A stretch of DNA of 64,000 nucleotides from JAVBTR01 sp031556065 (GCA_031556065.1 JAVBTR010000035.1:1-64000); one strand, 5' to 3'. Shown: positions 35,437 through 44,881, counted from the stretch's first letter. Translations and numbers: made by a program. The notes: generated by a model not told the origin, from the sequence alone.

Positions 35437-36512
35437 TACTTGTTACCTCCCATCGTGGCAATGAAGCGGTTGTACACAAACATGGTATCCAAGGGGCCAC
35501 CGTTTACAGCAGGAATGAACTGCACAGAGAAGGCAGGACCGTCTGTGTACTCCAACCCTTCGCAGGTAAAATCGTTAATGTGGGCGAAGGTAGCTACGGC
35601 GTTCTTGGGCAAGGCATCCATGGAAACGGCATAGCTGTGGTTTTGCGCTGTCATGAAGCTGCGGCCTGTTTTCAGTTCCTTAGCAGGCTGGCCAGCACCT
35701 CGATGGCCGTACTTCAGCTTTTCCATTTTCGCACCCTGGGAAGCTGCCAGCAGCCCGTGGCCTAAGCAAATACCCAGCATAGGAACATTGGAGGCCTTGA
35801 GTTTTTTAATTTCTTCGATAATAGCCGGGTTATCGTTAGGGTCTCCCGGACCGTTTGAAAGAAGGATGCCGTCAGGCTTTAGGCTAAGAACCGCTTCCGC
35901 CTTGGTATCACAGGGCACTACGGTCACCCTGCAGCCCAATTCCACCAACTTTTCAATAATGCTCTTTTTTACGCCGAAATCCATAACCGCTACATGGCAT
36001 TTGCCTTCGCCCAAGGTATAGGCTTCCTTGCAGGTAACCTCCTTCACGCTAGGGTGGAAAGAAAGGGCCTTTAATTGCCCCACAAGCTTATCTAAATCTT
36101 GGGGCTTTGCATGGACAATGGCGGCGTTCATGGCACCATGATGACGGATCAACTTGGTAAGATACCGGGTATCCACATCCATGATGCCGGGAATCCCCTT
36201 TTCTTTAAGGAAGGCTTCAAGGTTCCCGATGCTTCTGAAATTGCTGGGATCCTGGCAGATTTCTCTGGCCACGTAGGCCGCCAGCGCAGGCTTTTCTGCT
36301 TCGAAGGCTTCGGGAATCAGGCCATAATTGCCGATCATGGGAAAGGTTTGCACCACCATCTGCCCCAGATAGCTAGGGTCAGACAGCGTGCCAAGGTAGC
36401 CCACCATATCGGTGGTGAATGTCATTTCCGCCATGATCTCTTTTTCGGCGCCAAAGAGCTTTCCACTAAGCACCATTCCATTTTCCAAGACCAAGTATCC
36501 TGTCTTTCGCAT
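35436..36512 (-). CDS. carA: Carbamoyl-phosphate synthetase small subunit with degenerate glutaminase triad
   Basis: A 358-residue CarA by overall sequence (N-terminal domain with TFPMIGNYG, then LSNGPGDPNDN and GICLGHG). The nucleophile Cys249 is present, but the HPE motif carrying the other two triad residues reads IPA (Ile333, Ala335), and glutamine-site residues also differ (GHQ is GHG at 251-253; GANQP is GAGQP). By family knowledge such a subunit should not hydrolyse glutamine, so the complex may use free ammonia. ATG at 36512 has GGAAGGAA 7-8 bases upstream. It lies between argF and carB, overlapping carB by one base. Confidence 0.9.
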   Translation of the reverse strand: MRKTGYLVLENGMVLSGKLFGAEKEIMAEMTFTTDMVGYLGTLSDPSYLGQMVVQTFPMIGNYGLIPEAFEAEKPALAAYVAREICQDPSNFRSIGNLEAFLKEKGIPGIMDVDTRYLTKLIRHHGAMNAAIVHAKPQDLDKLVGQLKALSFHPSVKEVTCKEAYTLGEGKCHVAVMDFGVKKSIIEKLVELGCRVTVVPCDTKAEAVLSLKPDGILLSNGPGDPNDNPAIIEEIKKLKASNVPMLGICLGHGLLAASQGAKMEKLKYGHRGAGQPAKELKTGRSFMTAQNHSYAVSMDALPKNAVATFAHINDFTCEGLEYTDGPAFSVQFIPAVNGGPLDTMFVYNRFIATMGGNK

Positions 36513-36551
36513 GAACAATTCCTTCCTCTCTTTAGGAGCAAACAGTCTTAC

Positions 36552-37451
36552 TTACTTCATTAATGTAACCAGTACAGCCTTTTGGGCATGGAGGCGGTTT
36601 TCCGCTTCCTCAAATATTTCGGCAGCGTGGCCTTCGAACACATCGGCGGTAATTTCTTCCCCCCGGTGAGCGGGCAGGCAGTGCTGCACCATGCAACCGG
36701 CCTTGGCGGCCTTGAGCATTTCGGCATTGATCTGGTAACCCTTAAAGGCCTTTTCCCGCTCCGCCTTCTCGCCCTCCTGGCCCATGGATGCCCACACGTC
36801 GGTGAACACCACATCCGCATCCTTCACAGCCTCCAGAATATCTTCCGTCATGTTGAAGGGCTTATCCTTGGCAAAGGCGAGAATGTCTTCATGGGGCTGA
36901 TACGCTTTGGGACAGGCGATGGAGACCTCCATGCCCACTTTTAGGCAGCCTACGATGATGGAGTTGGCCATATTATTGCCATCCCCAATGTAGCAAGCCT
37001 TTAAACCGCAGAGCTTGCCCTTAACCTCCCGAATGGTCATCAAATCCGCCAGCACCTGGCAGGGATGAGCGAAATCCGTCAGCCCATTGATAATGGGAAT
37101 AGAGCCATACTCCGCCAGGTCCTCCACTTCCTTTTGCTCAAAGGTGCGGATCATGATCCCATCCAGATACCGGGACAGCACCCGTGCCGTATCTTCCACC
37201 GGTTCACCCCGGCCAATCTGTAAATCTTTGCTGCTTAAAAACAAGGCGTGACCGCCCAACTGGTACATGCCCGTTTCAAAAGAAACCCTTGTTCTGGTAG
37301 AGCTTTTTTGGAAGATCATCCCCAAGGTCTTGCCCTGCAAAATGGGATGAGGAATCCCCTTCTTCCGTTCTTCCTTGAGCTTATCCGCCAAATCCAGCAG
37401 ACCCAGAATGTCCTTCTCGCTTAAATCCAACAGCTTCAATAAATGTTTCAT
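36552..37451 (-). CDS. argF: Ornithine carbamoyltransferase
   Basis: Transfers the carbamoyl group to ornithine, giving citrulline. Carbamoyl-phosphate binding STRTRVSFE, HPCQVLAD and the HCLPAHRG segment are intact in 299 residues. AAGGGGGC precedes ATG at 37451. It heads the argF-carA-carB string, 39 bases before carA, so carbamoyl phosphate made here is probably destined for arginine. Confidence 0.95.
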   Translation of the reverse strand: MKHLLKLLDLSEKDILGLLDLADKLKEERKKGIPHPILQGKTLGMIFQKSSTRTRVSFETGMYQLGGHALFLSSKDLQIGRGEPVEDTARVLSRYLDGIMIRTFEQKEVEDLAEYGSIPIINGLTDFAHPCQVLADLMTIREVKGKLCGLKACYIGDGNNMANSIIVGCLKVGMEVSIACPKAYQPHEDILAFAKDKPFNMTEDILEAVKDADVVFTDVWASMGQEGEKAEREKAFKGYQINAEMLKAAKAGCMVQHCLPAHRGEEITADVFEGHAAEIFEEAENRLHAQKAVLVTLMK

Positions 37452-37481
37452 GGTTTTGCCCCCTTATTTTAATCATAAGGC

Positions 37482-37487
37482 ATTATA
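37482..37487 (-). promoter_or_regulatory. -10 element of the argF-carAB promoter
   Basis: Minus strand TATAAT; at 17-base spacing the -35 would be TTTTAA (37505-37510), a poor match that lies within the ARG-box-like sequence. Confidence 0.5.
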
Positions 37488-37498
37488 TCAAAAAAGGG

Positions 37499-37516
37499 AC
37501 TGAATTAAAATACATT
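37499..37516 (-). promoter_or_regulatory. ARG-box-like operator
   Basis: The 18-base sequence agrees with the Bacillus ARG box (CATGAATAAAAATKCAAK) at 13 of 18 positions and covers the -35 region of argF. ArgR or AhrC repression by arginine is plausible; the regulator gene is not in the window. Confidence 0.4.
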
Positions 37517-38081
37517 ATTTGCACTTTTCGTGCATGTTTATGTATTCTTTCTGTCCCAATTGATAATAATCATTCCCATAGCAATCGGTGGCGACGATCA
37601 ACGGCAAATCTTCCAAAAGCAACCGTTTAACAGATTCCGTTCCCAAATCTTCGTAAGCGATAACCTCAAGGGATTTAACACATTTGGCCATCAATGCCGC
37701 CGCCCCACCCAGCGCCCCAAAGTAAACCGCCGGATAGGTATGCATGGCCTTGATGACTTTTTCGCTGCGCTGTCCTTTGCCGATCATGCCCTTAAGGCCG
37801 TTTTCTAATAACAGAGGCGTGGTGGAATCCATTCTGGTGGAAGTAGTGGGGCCGATAGAGCCCACTGCCCTACCGGCCGGGGTAGGGGTAGGCCCTGCAT
37901 AATAAATCACCTGGCCGTTTAAATCAAAGGGAAGGGGCTGGCCTTGCCTGAGCGCCTCCTGCATACGCAGATGGGCCGCGTCCCGAGCGGTATAGACCAC
38001 ACCGGAAAGCAAAACGCTGTCCCCCGCATGAAGAGATTGAACCATTTCCTTTGTTAAGGGTGCTGTAATCCTTTTAGCCAT
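37515..38081 (-). CDS. Class I fumarase/tartrate dehydratase beta subunit
   Basis: C-terminal (beta) subunit of an Fe-S hydro-lyase, 188 residues, with LSGVVYTARDAAH, YYAGPTPTP and the GPTTSTRMD segment typical of fumarase/tartrate dehydratase beta chains. GGGAGGG lies just before ATG at 38081. It follows the alpha subunit by 21 bases. Fumarate versus tartrate cannot be settled from sequence; fumarate is more likely in a core-metabolic setting. Confidence 0.88.
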   Translation of the reverse strand: MAKRITAPLTKEMVQSLHAGDSVLLSGVVYTARDAAHLRMQEALRQGQPLPFDLNGQVIYYAGPTPTPAGRAVGSIGPTTSTRMDSTTPLLLENGLKGMIGKGQRSEKVIKAMHTYPAVYFGALGGAAALMAKCVKSLEVIAYEDLGTESVKRLLLEDLPLIVATDCYGNDYYQLGQKEYINMHEKCK

Positions 38082-38102
38082 AAACCGCCCTCCCTTCTTG
38101 GG

Positions 38103-38948
38103 TTAGATAGTTTCTTGCGCGTGTCTTGTAACATGGCAGCTTATATTCACCGCCACCGGCAGCCCCGCGATATGGGTGGCATAGGTCTTGACCCGCACCC
38201 CCAAAGCTGTATGCTTGCCCCCAAAGCCTTGTGGGCCAATGCCAGTTTGGTTAATAAGCGACAATAGATCGTCTTCCAAATCAGCATAGAAGGGGTTTTC
38301 ATTGTGCTCATCAATGGGCAGGGCCAAGGCTTCTTTGGCCATCATAGCAGCCTTTTCAAAGCTGCCGCCGATCCCTACCCCCACCACAATGGGTGGGCAA
38401 GGGTTGCCGCCGGCCCTTATAACCGTATCCACTACAAACCCCTTAACCCCTTCAATGCCATCAGATGGATTCAGCATGGCAATACGGCTCATGTTTTCGC
38501 TGCCAAAGCCCTTAGGAGCCACGGTGATAGCTACCCTATCTCCCGGCACGATGCAGGTATGGAGAATGGCTGGGGTGTTATCCCCCGTGTTGGTGCGCTT
38601 GATCGGATCGCTTACAACGGATTTTCTTAAAAGCCCGTCTACATATCCTTCTTTAACCCCTTGGTTTACCGCCGCTTCCAGATCGCCGCCAATAAAATGC
38701 ACATCCTGGCCAATAGCCATGAAGATGATGGCCATGCCCGTATCTTGGCAGATAGGCATTTGCTCGGCTCTTGCGATTTGGGCGTTTTCTAAAAGCAATG
38801 AAAGCATTTCCTTAGCAGGTTCAAAGGGCTCAGATTCCGCCGCCTCTTGAAGGGCGGCCTTGATATCCCCGTTCAGTTCTCTGTTAGCGCTAATAAGAAG
38901 CCTTTTAATGGCATGGGTGATCTGATCCACATGGATTTCACGAACCAT
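38103..38948 (-). CDS. Class I fumarase/tartrate dehydratase alpha subunit (4Fe-4S)
   Basis: Catalytic alpha chain, 281 residues. The three Cys ligands of the oxygen-sensitive 4Fe-4S cluster are seen in PICQDTG, NPCPPIVVG and NISCHVTRH. With the beta chain it forms a two-subunit enzyme interconverting fumarate and malate, as in many anaerobes. The ATG shares one base with the rsmI stop (TAATG), and AAGGAG lies within the last rsmI codons. Confidence 0.9.
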   Translation of the reverse strand: MVREIHVDQITHAIKRLLISANRELNGDIKAALQEAAESEPFEPAKEMLSLLLENAQIARAEQMPICQDTGMAIIFMAIGQDVHFIGGDLEAAVNQGVKEGYVDGLLRKSVVSDPIKRTNTGDNTPAILHTCIVPGDRVAITVAPKGFGSENMSRIAMLNPSDGIEGVKGFVVDTVIRAGGNPCPPIVVGVGIGGSFEKAAMMAKEALALPIDEHNENPFYADLEDDLLSLINQTGIGPQGFGGKHTALGVRVKTYATHIAGLPVAVNISCHVTRHAQETI

Positions 38949-39799
38949 TAGCCCATCAACTCCTTTAAATTCAGCGCTGCTTGGTATACCGCGTTTTTCT
39001 TGCGCCCCAGGTTTACCAATGCCTTTTGTGCACCTCGCAGGTCCTGCCCCTGCAAAAGCTGCTCCACCAATTCCGCTTCCAAAGATATTTCCTGCTGGGG
39101 CTTGGGTTCCTCCAACACCACGCTGCTGAAATCCAGTACGATGCAGTATTCGCCCTTTTCCGCCTTGGGGTTTTGACGGATGCTTTCAAGCACATCCAAG
39201 ACATTGCCCCGCAAAGTCAGTTCATGAAGCTTGGTCAAATCGCAGCTAACGGAAATCAGGGTTTCCGGCAGGGTTTGGGAAATGGTCTCTAGTAATTCCT
39301 TCACCCTGAAGGGGGATTCATGAACCACAGCCACCTTGACGCCCCGGGCCATTTCCAAAAGCTTTTCTCTAAGTGCCTTCTTTTCCCTTGGCAAAAAGCC
39401 GTAAAAGGCAAACTCCCTTGTATCCATAGCGCTGATGGAAAGAGCTGCCGCCATGGCGCAGGCACCGGGAATGGCGATGACGGGAAGCCCCAGTTCTACA
39501 CAGGCCCGTGTAAGGCCATAACCCGGATCGGATATGCCGGGCGTGCCCGCATCGGTAGCCAGGGCCACATCAATGTTTTCATCCAGCATCCGCTGGGCAA
39601 TCACCTTCCCCTTACCGTCCTCGTTATGCTGATGGCAGGAAGTAAGTGGGGTGTCGATTGCAAAATAATTAGTTAGCTTGCCGGTAACCCTCGTATCCTC
39701 TGCGGCAATGAGCGCAACAGATTTAAGTACCTCGATAGCCCTGGGGGTCATATCGGAAAGGTTGCCGATAGGGGTTGCCACCACATACAACGCTGCCAT
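38948..39799 (-). CDS. rsmI: 16S rRNA (cytidine-1402 2'-O)-methyltransferase
   Basis: A 283-residue SPOUT-unrelated tetrapyrrole-methylase-fold enzyme. LYVVATPIGNLSDMTPRAIE, AAEDTRVTG and ATDAGTPGISDPG are diagnostic. It modifies the same rRNA nucleotide, C1402, as the RsmH encoded immediately upstream (3 bases), so the two methyltransferases are co-produced. Confidence 0.95.
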   Translation of the reverse strand: MAALYVVATPIGNLSDMTPRAIEVLKSVALIAAEDTRVTGKLTNYFAIDTPLTSCHQHNEDGKGKVIAQRMLDENIDVALATDAGTPGISDPGYGLTRACVELGLPVIAIPGACAMAAALSISAMDTREFAFYGFLPREKKALREKLLEMARGVKVAVVHESPFRVKELLETISQTLPETLISVSCDLTKLHELTLRGNVLDVLESIRQNPKAEKGEYCIVLDFSSVVLEEPKPQQEISLEAELVEQLLQGQDLRGAQKALVNLGRKKNAVYQAALNLKELMG

Positions 39800-39801
39800 G
39801 G

Positions 39802-40737
39802 TTACACCCTTTCCGCCACACGCAGCTTGGCGCTTCTGGCCCTTGGGTTCCGTTCCACTTCTTCTTTACCAGGCTTAATGGCCCCGCCGCCTAACACCTT
39901 GGCCATGGGCTTTTTTCCGCAGGTGCAAATAGGCGCTTTGGGCGGACATACGCAAGGATACTGCATGCTGCGAAAAGCGTTTTTCGTAAGCCTGTCCTCT
40001 AGGGAATGGAAGGTAATCACGCAAAGTCTGCCCCCTGGAGACATGATGCTCATGATATCGTTCAGAGCCGTAACCAGAGGGTCCAGTTCATCGTTTACCG
40101 CAATGCGGACAGCCTGAAAGGTGCGCCGGGCCGGGTGGCCGTCGTCCTTGCGGCGAACAGCCTTGGGAATGGCCGCATCCACCACCTCAACCAAATCCAG
40201 CGTGGTTTCAATAGGTTTTTGAGCCCGCTTCTCTATGAGGATTTTCGCGATCCGGGCTGCCCATTTTTCTTCGCCGTAATCAAGCAAAATACGAGTGAGG
40301 CTTTTTTCGTCGACGGTAGCCAGCAGCTGGGCCGCAGTGAGCCCCTGTGTGGTATCCATGCGCATATCAAGGGGCGCGTTTTCGTGGTATGAAAACCCCC
40401 GCTGGACCGTATCTAATTGATGCGAAGACACTCCCAAATCCAAAAGAGCGCCGCTTAGTTGCGTGACCCCTTGATTGTTCAGAAGCATCTTCGCATCGTG
40501 AAAGTTGCCGGGTATGGCATGAAAATCTTTAAATGAGTTGAGCCGTTGACTGGCCGCCAAAATGGCCGCAGGATCCCGGTCAATGCCGTAAAGGGTGATG
40601 CTGCCATCCCCCGCTTTCAGCATTGCTTCCGAGTGGCCGCCACCCCCCAGGGTGCCGTCCATATAAATACCACAATGCCTGACATTCATGAATTCTAGCA
40701 CTTCATTTAAAAGCACAGGCTCATGATGGAAGCTCAT
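39802..40737 (-). CDS. rsmH: 16S rRNA (cytidine-1402 N4)-methyltransferase
   Basis: A 311-residue MraW-family enzyme: HEPVLLNEVLEF, DGTLGGGGHSEA (SAM site) and LLDLGVSSHQLD. The start is ATG at 40737, because AAGGAGG lies 8 bases before it, within a longer frame beginning at 40761. Unusually for this gene it is not in the division/cell-wall cluster here (no mraZ or ftsL neighbours) but next to rsmI. Confidence 0.95.
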   Translation of the reverse strand: MSFHHEPVLLNEVLEFMNVRHCGIYMDGTLGGGGHSEAMLKAGDGSITLYGIDRDPAAILAASQRLNSFKDFHAIPGNFHDAKMLLNNQGVTQLSGALLDLGVSSHQLDTVQRGFSYHENAPLDMRMDTTQGLTAAQLLATVDEKSLTRILLDYGEEKWAARIAKILIEKRAQKPIETTLDLVEVVDAAIPKAVRRKDDGHPARRTFQAVRIAVNDELDPLVTALNDIMSIMSPGGRLCVITFHSLEDRLTKNAFRSMQYPCVCPPKAPICTCGKKPMAKVLGGGAIKPGKEEVERNPRARSAKLRVAERV

Positions 40738-40782
40738 TGCGGTATCCTCCTTCGTTTGCATTCGTATTAGGATACCACATCT

Positions 40783-42009
40783 TCAGCGATGTTTCAAGCC
40801 CAAAATAGAACGAATTTCGCCTGCTAAATAAAGGGAACCAGCCACGATCACCATGCCTGTTTCCCCAGCCAGTTTTTGGGCGGTTTCAAGCCCTTGGGAA
40901 ACGCTTTCACAGGCAATAGCGTCTTTAAAATAGGTACTGAGCTTTTGGGCGGGAATAGCCTTGAAATTATCCGGGGTCACGGTAACCACCGTATGGGTGA
41001 TACCGGCCAGGGTTTGGGCCATGTCGTCGGTTAATTTGTCACTTAAAACGCCGGTTAAAAGTACCAGTTTTTTCCCTTGGAGGTATTCCTCCGCATAGGC
41101 AGCCAAGGCCTTGGCACCGTGAGCATTATGGGCCCCGTCGATCAGTACGTTGCCGCAGTATTCAAGCCTTGCAGGCCAGATGGTTTTGGCAATGCCATCC
41201 GAAATGTCTTCATCCTTAATACCATAGCGCTGGAGCACCGCCACTGCGGTTAAGGCATTGGTTAGCTGATGATTGCCTGGCAATGGAACAGCCACCCGCA
41301 GCCCTATCAGGTCCACCAGGGCGCCTTTTTTATGGCCTTGAAGTAAGGCGATCATTCCACTTTCCAGCCGCAAAATAGGGGCGGATTTTTCTTTGGCCAC
41401 TTCTGTGATCACCTGAAAAACGCTGTCGCTGCAAGGTTGGACGATCACCGGCACACCAGGCTTAATGATCCCCGCTTTCTCAAAAGCGATCTTTTCTACT
41501 GTGTCCCCCAAAATATCCATATGATCCAGGCCAATAGCGGTAATGACAGACACTTTAGGTACAATCACGTTGGTGGGATCCAGCCTGCCGCCTAAGCCCA
41601 CTTCTATAACAGCCATATCCACTTTTTCTTCTTTGAAAATAAGCATGGCCAAGGCTGTACCCAGTTCAAAGGCTGTAGCACCTATGCCCTCCCCCTTTTC
41701 AAGAACAAGGGTACCATATTTTTCGATCAGTTCATCGGAAGCTGCCTGGCCGTTTATGGCAATGCGCTCGTTATACACCTGCAGAAAGGGTGAGGTATAC
41801 AGCCCAGTTTTGAGGCCTGCCTGCCTTAGACCACTTTCCACCATGGCGCAAACGGACCCCTTGCCGTTGGTGCCTGCCACATGGATGGCAGGCACCCCGT
41901 CTGGGGCAAGATTCAGAGCTTGAAAGAGTTTTTTTGTGTTTTCAAGGCCGTTTTTCTCCCCGGAAAACCTGGCGGCATGAATTGTCGCAATAATCTCTTT
42001 GGCTTTCAT
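40783..42009 (-). CDS. folC: Folylpolyglutamate synthase/dihydrofolate synthase
   Basis: Mur-ligase-fold enzyme of 408 residues adding glutamate to folates. ATP loop HVAGTNGKGSVCAM, YTSPFL, GLGGRLDPTNV and the C-terminal DGAHNAHG are present. The ATG shares one base with the valS stop (TAATG), with AAAGGAAA about 8 bases upstream. Whether it also has dihydrofolate synthase activity cannot be read from sequence. Confidence 0.93.
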   Translation of the reverse strand: MKAKEIIATIHAARFSGEKNGLENTKKLFQALNLAPDGVPAIHVAGTNGKGSVCAMVESGLRQAGLKTGLYTSPFLQVYNERIAINGQAASDELIEKYGTLVLEKGEGIGATAFELGTALAMLIFKEEKVDMAVIEVGLGGRLDPTNVIVPKVSVITAIGLDHMDILGDTVEKIAFEKAGIIKPGVPVIVQPCSDSVFQVITEVAKEKSAPILRLESGMIALLQGHKKGALVDLIGLRVAVPLPGNHQLTNALTAVAVLQRYGIKDEDISDGIAKTIWPARLEYCGNVLIDGAHNAHGAKALAAYAEEYLQGKKLVLLTGVLSDKLTDDMAQTLAGITHTVVTVTPDNFKAIPAQKLSTYFKDAIACESVSQGLETAQKLAGETGMVIVAGSLYLAGEIRSILGLKHR

Positions 42010-44642
42010 TAAAGCATTTCCTTTACTTGCCCGATACGGGCCTCCAAGGACACCAGCATCTTCTGGTTGTTTTCAAGCTTCTCCCGTTCTTGCTGCACCA
42101 GGGCGGCGGCAGCCTTTTGGAGGAAGCCTTCATTTTTAAGCTTGCCTTCAGAACGGGCGATTTCGCTTTCCAGGTTAGCCTTTTCTTTTTCAAGCCGAGC
42201 CGCTTCCTTGGCGAAATCCACCAAATCCCCAAGGGGAATAAAAAGTTCCCCGGCGGTACACACAGCGCTTACGGTTTTTTCGGTGATATCTTTCCGATTC
42301 TTCAGTGTTTCGCAGCCTTGAATATAAGCCAGACGTTCAAAATACACGGAAGCGTTTTCCAAGGTTTTTTCGTAGCCAGCGGCAGGAATGATCATTAACC
42401 GTGTTTTCTTGCCCACAGCCACGTTCATTTCTGCCCGGAGGTTGCGAATCTTAGTAATAAATTCCATTACCCCGGCCATCTGAGCAGCTTCCTTGGGGAA
42501 CTCGTATTCCGGCAGGGCTTCTGGCCACTTTGAAAGCATAATGAAGCCTTCGCGGCCAGGAAGGTGTTTGTAAACCGACTCCGTGAGGTAAGGCATGAAG
42601 GGATGCAACAGCTTCAAAAGGCCTTCCAGCACATAGGTGAGCACTGCGCGAACAGTGGCCTTGCTTTTTATGTCTTCCCCAAGCAAGCGGCTCTTGGCCA
42701 GTTCAATATACCAATCGCAGAATTCAGACCAGCTGAAATCGTAGATTTTTTGCGCTGCCAGACCGAAATCCCCTTCCTCCATATGGGCAGAAATTTGCCG
42801 CACCGCTTCCTGGAACTGGTTTAAAATCCATTTGTCCGGGGTTTCCAGCTCCTTGCCTTCCAAGGTTTCTTCTGTTTCCACGTTCATTAAAACGAAGCGG
42901 GAAGCGTTCCAAATCTTGTTGGCGAAATTCCTGGCCGCTTCCACTTTTTCGGTAGAGAAGCGGGTATCGTTCCCAGGACTGACACCCATAGCCAAGGAGA
43001 AACGCAGAGCATCCGCGCCATATTTATCGATAATCTCAAGTGGATCCACGCCATTGCCCAGGGATTTGGACATCTTCCGGCCCTTTTCATCCCGCACAAG
43101 ACCATGAATCAGCACCGTATGGAAGGGCACCTGCCCCATGTTTTCGATGCCAGAAAAGATCATTCTGGCCACCCAAAAGAAGATAATATCGTACCCAGTT
43201 ACCAACACATCGGTAGGATAGAAGTATTTCAAATCTTCTGTTTCATTGGGCCAGCCCAGAGTGCTGAAGGGCCATAGGGCGGAGGAGAACCATGTATCCA
43301 GCACGTCCTCATCCTGTTTTAAATGGGTGTGGCCGCATTTGGGGCAAGTTTGGGGCATGTCTCTGGCTACCGTCATTGCGCCGCAGTCCTGGCAATAGAA
43401 GGCGGGAATCCGATGGCCCCACCACAACTGGCGGCTGATGCACCAATCCCTGATATTTTCCATCCAGTTAAAATAGGTTTTGCTGAAGCGTTCCGGCACG
43501 AACTTGGTCTCGCCGCTACGCACCGCCTCAATAGCCGGCTGCGCAAGGGGCTTCATTTTAACAAACCACTGCATGCTGGTTAAGGGTTCCACGGTAGCAT
43601 GGCAGCGGTAGCAGGTTCCCACGTTATGGCTGTAATCTTCAATCTTCACCATCAACCCCAAGGATTCCAAATCTTCTACCACGCGCTTGCGGCACTCTTT
43701 AGCGGTGAGGCCCGCGTACTTGCCCGCGAACTTATTCATGGTGCCGTCATCGTTCATCACCCGCAGGATTTGCAGGTTATGGCGCTGGGCCACTTCAAAG
43801 TCGTTAGGGTCGTGGGCCGGGGTCATTTTCACAACGCCTGTACCGAACTCCAAATCCACATAATCGTCGGCCACCACGGGAATCTCTTTGTTTTGCAGGG
43901 GCAGCAGCACGGTTTTGCCCACCAAATCCTTGTAGCGTTCATCATTAGGGTTCACAGCCACGCCTGTATCCCCTAACATGGTTTCAGGTCGGGTGGTGGC
44001 CACCACCACGTCCTGGCCGCCATTGATGCCAGGGTAGCGAATATGCCAGAGATGGGAAGCCTGCTGTTCATATTCCACTTCCGCATCAGAAAGAGCCGTT
44101 TTGCACACCGGGCACCAGTTAATAATTCGGTCCCCCCGGTAAATAAGCCCCTTATCGTAAAGGCGCACAAACACTTCTTTTACGGCTTCCGAGCAGCCCT
44201 CGTCCATGGTAAACCTCTCCCGGCTCCAATCGCAGGAGGAGCCTAAGCGGCGCTGCTGGCGAGTGATCCGGCCGCCGTATTCCTTTTTCCATTCCCAGGC
44301 CCGGGCTAAAAACCCATCACGGCCCAGGTCTTCCTTTTTAATGCCTTCCTTGGCCATTTGCTCCACGATCTTTACTTCCGTTGCAATGGAAGCGTGATCG
44401 GTGCCCGGCAACCACAGGGTGGGATCTCCCTTCATACGGTGGTAGCGGGTAGGGGCGTCCTGCATCAAGGCATCCATGGCGTGGCCCATGTGCAGCTGGC
44501 CGGTAATATTGGGCGGCGGCATCACAATGGTGAAGGGCTTTTTCCCTTCCACCCGCTTGGCTTTAAAAGCGCCCGCTTCCTCCCATTGCTTGTATATGTC
44601 ACCTTCGATCTCTTGAGGGTTAAACACTTTTTCCATTTCCAT
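42009..44642 (-). CDS. valS: Valyl-tRNA synthetase
   Basis: Class I synthetase of 877 residues. HIGH motif as HMGHA (about 52-56), KMSKS in GRKMSKSLGNG, editing domain in the CP1 insertion (TTRPETMLGDT), a four-Cys zinc site near CQDCG/CPKCG, and a C-terminal coiled-coil arm (about 805-877) that grips tRNA. AAGGAGG lies 9 bases before ATG. It is expressed from a T-box-controlled transcript with a small membrane protein gene in front and folC behind. Confidence 0.96.
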   Translation of the reverse strand: MEMEKVFNPQEIEGDIYKQWEEAGAFKAKRVEGKKPFTIVMPPPNITGQLHMGHAMDALMQDAPTRYHRMKGDPTLWLPGTDHASIATEVKIVEQMAKEGIKKEDLGRDGFLARAWEWKKEYGGRITRQQRRLGSSCDWSRERFTMDEGCSEAVKEVFVRLYDKGLIYRGDRIINWCPVCKTALSDAEVEYEQQASHLWHIRYPGINGGQDVVVATTRPETMLGDTGVAVNPNDERYKDLVGKTVLLPLQNKEIPVVADDYVDLEFGTGVVKMTPAHDPNDFEVAQRHNLQILRVMNDDGTMNKFAGKYAGLTAKECRKRVVEDLESLGLMVKIEDYSHNVGTCYRCHATVEPLTSMQWFVKMKPLAQPAIEAVRSGETKFVPERFSKTYFNWMENIRDWCISRQLWWGHRIPAFYCQDCGAMTVARDMPQTCPKCGHTHLKQDEDVLDTWFSSALWPFSTLGWPNETEDLKYFYPTDVLVTGYDIIFFWVARMIFSGIENMGQVPFHTVLIHGLVRDEKGRKMSKSLGNGVDPLEIIDKYGADALRFSLAMGVSPGNDTRFSTEKVEAARNFANKIWNASRFVLMNVETEETLEGKELETPDKWILNQFQEAVRQISAHMEEGDFGLAAQKIYDFSWSEFCDWYIELAKSRLLGEDIKSKATVRAVLTYVLEGLLKLLHPFMPYLTESVYKHLPGREGFIMLSKWPEALPEYEFPKEAAQMAGVMEFITKIRNLRAEMNVAVGKKTRLMIIPAAGYEKTLENASVYFERLAYIQGCETLKNRKDITEKTVSAVCTAGELFIPLGDLVDFAKEAARLEKEKANLESEIARSEGKLKNEGFLQKAAAALVQQEREKLENNQKMLVSLEARIGQVKEML

Positions 44643-44656
44643 TCTGTTTGTCCTCC

Positions 44657-44863
44657 TTAAAATAAATCCATAATGACCAGTGCTGCCATGGCCACCAAAC
44701 CAAGGCCTGCAAATTTTAAGATATTTACCGTTTTTTCCGATTCAGTTTTTAAAACCCGCTTTGCCAAAGGCTTGGCCATATAGCATAAAGCCGCCCCGAC
44801 CACCATTAAGACAATGCCCACAGGGGAAAGCCTTGAAAGGATCTTCTCGCCATTTAGCAACAT
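44657..44863 (-). CDS. Small two-helix membrane protein, function unknown
   Basis: A 68-residue protein with predicted helices at about 12-30 and 47-67 joined by a basic loop (AKPLAKRVLKTESEK). I do not recognise a family. ATG at 44863 follows GGAGG by 5 bases; an upstream TTG coincides with that ribosome site. It is the first gene after the valine T-box and lies 14 bases before valS, so it is expressed when charged tRNA-Val is short. Confidence 0.7.
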   Translation of the reverse strand: MLLNGEKILSRLSPVGIVLMVVGAALCYMAKPLAKRVLKTESEKTVNILKFAGLGLVAMAALVIMDLF

Positions 44864-44881
44864 GATCACCTCCAATATAAA

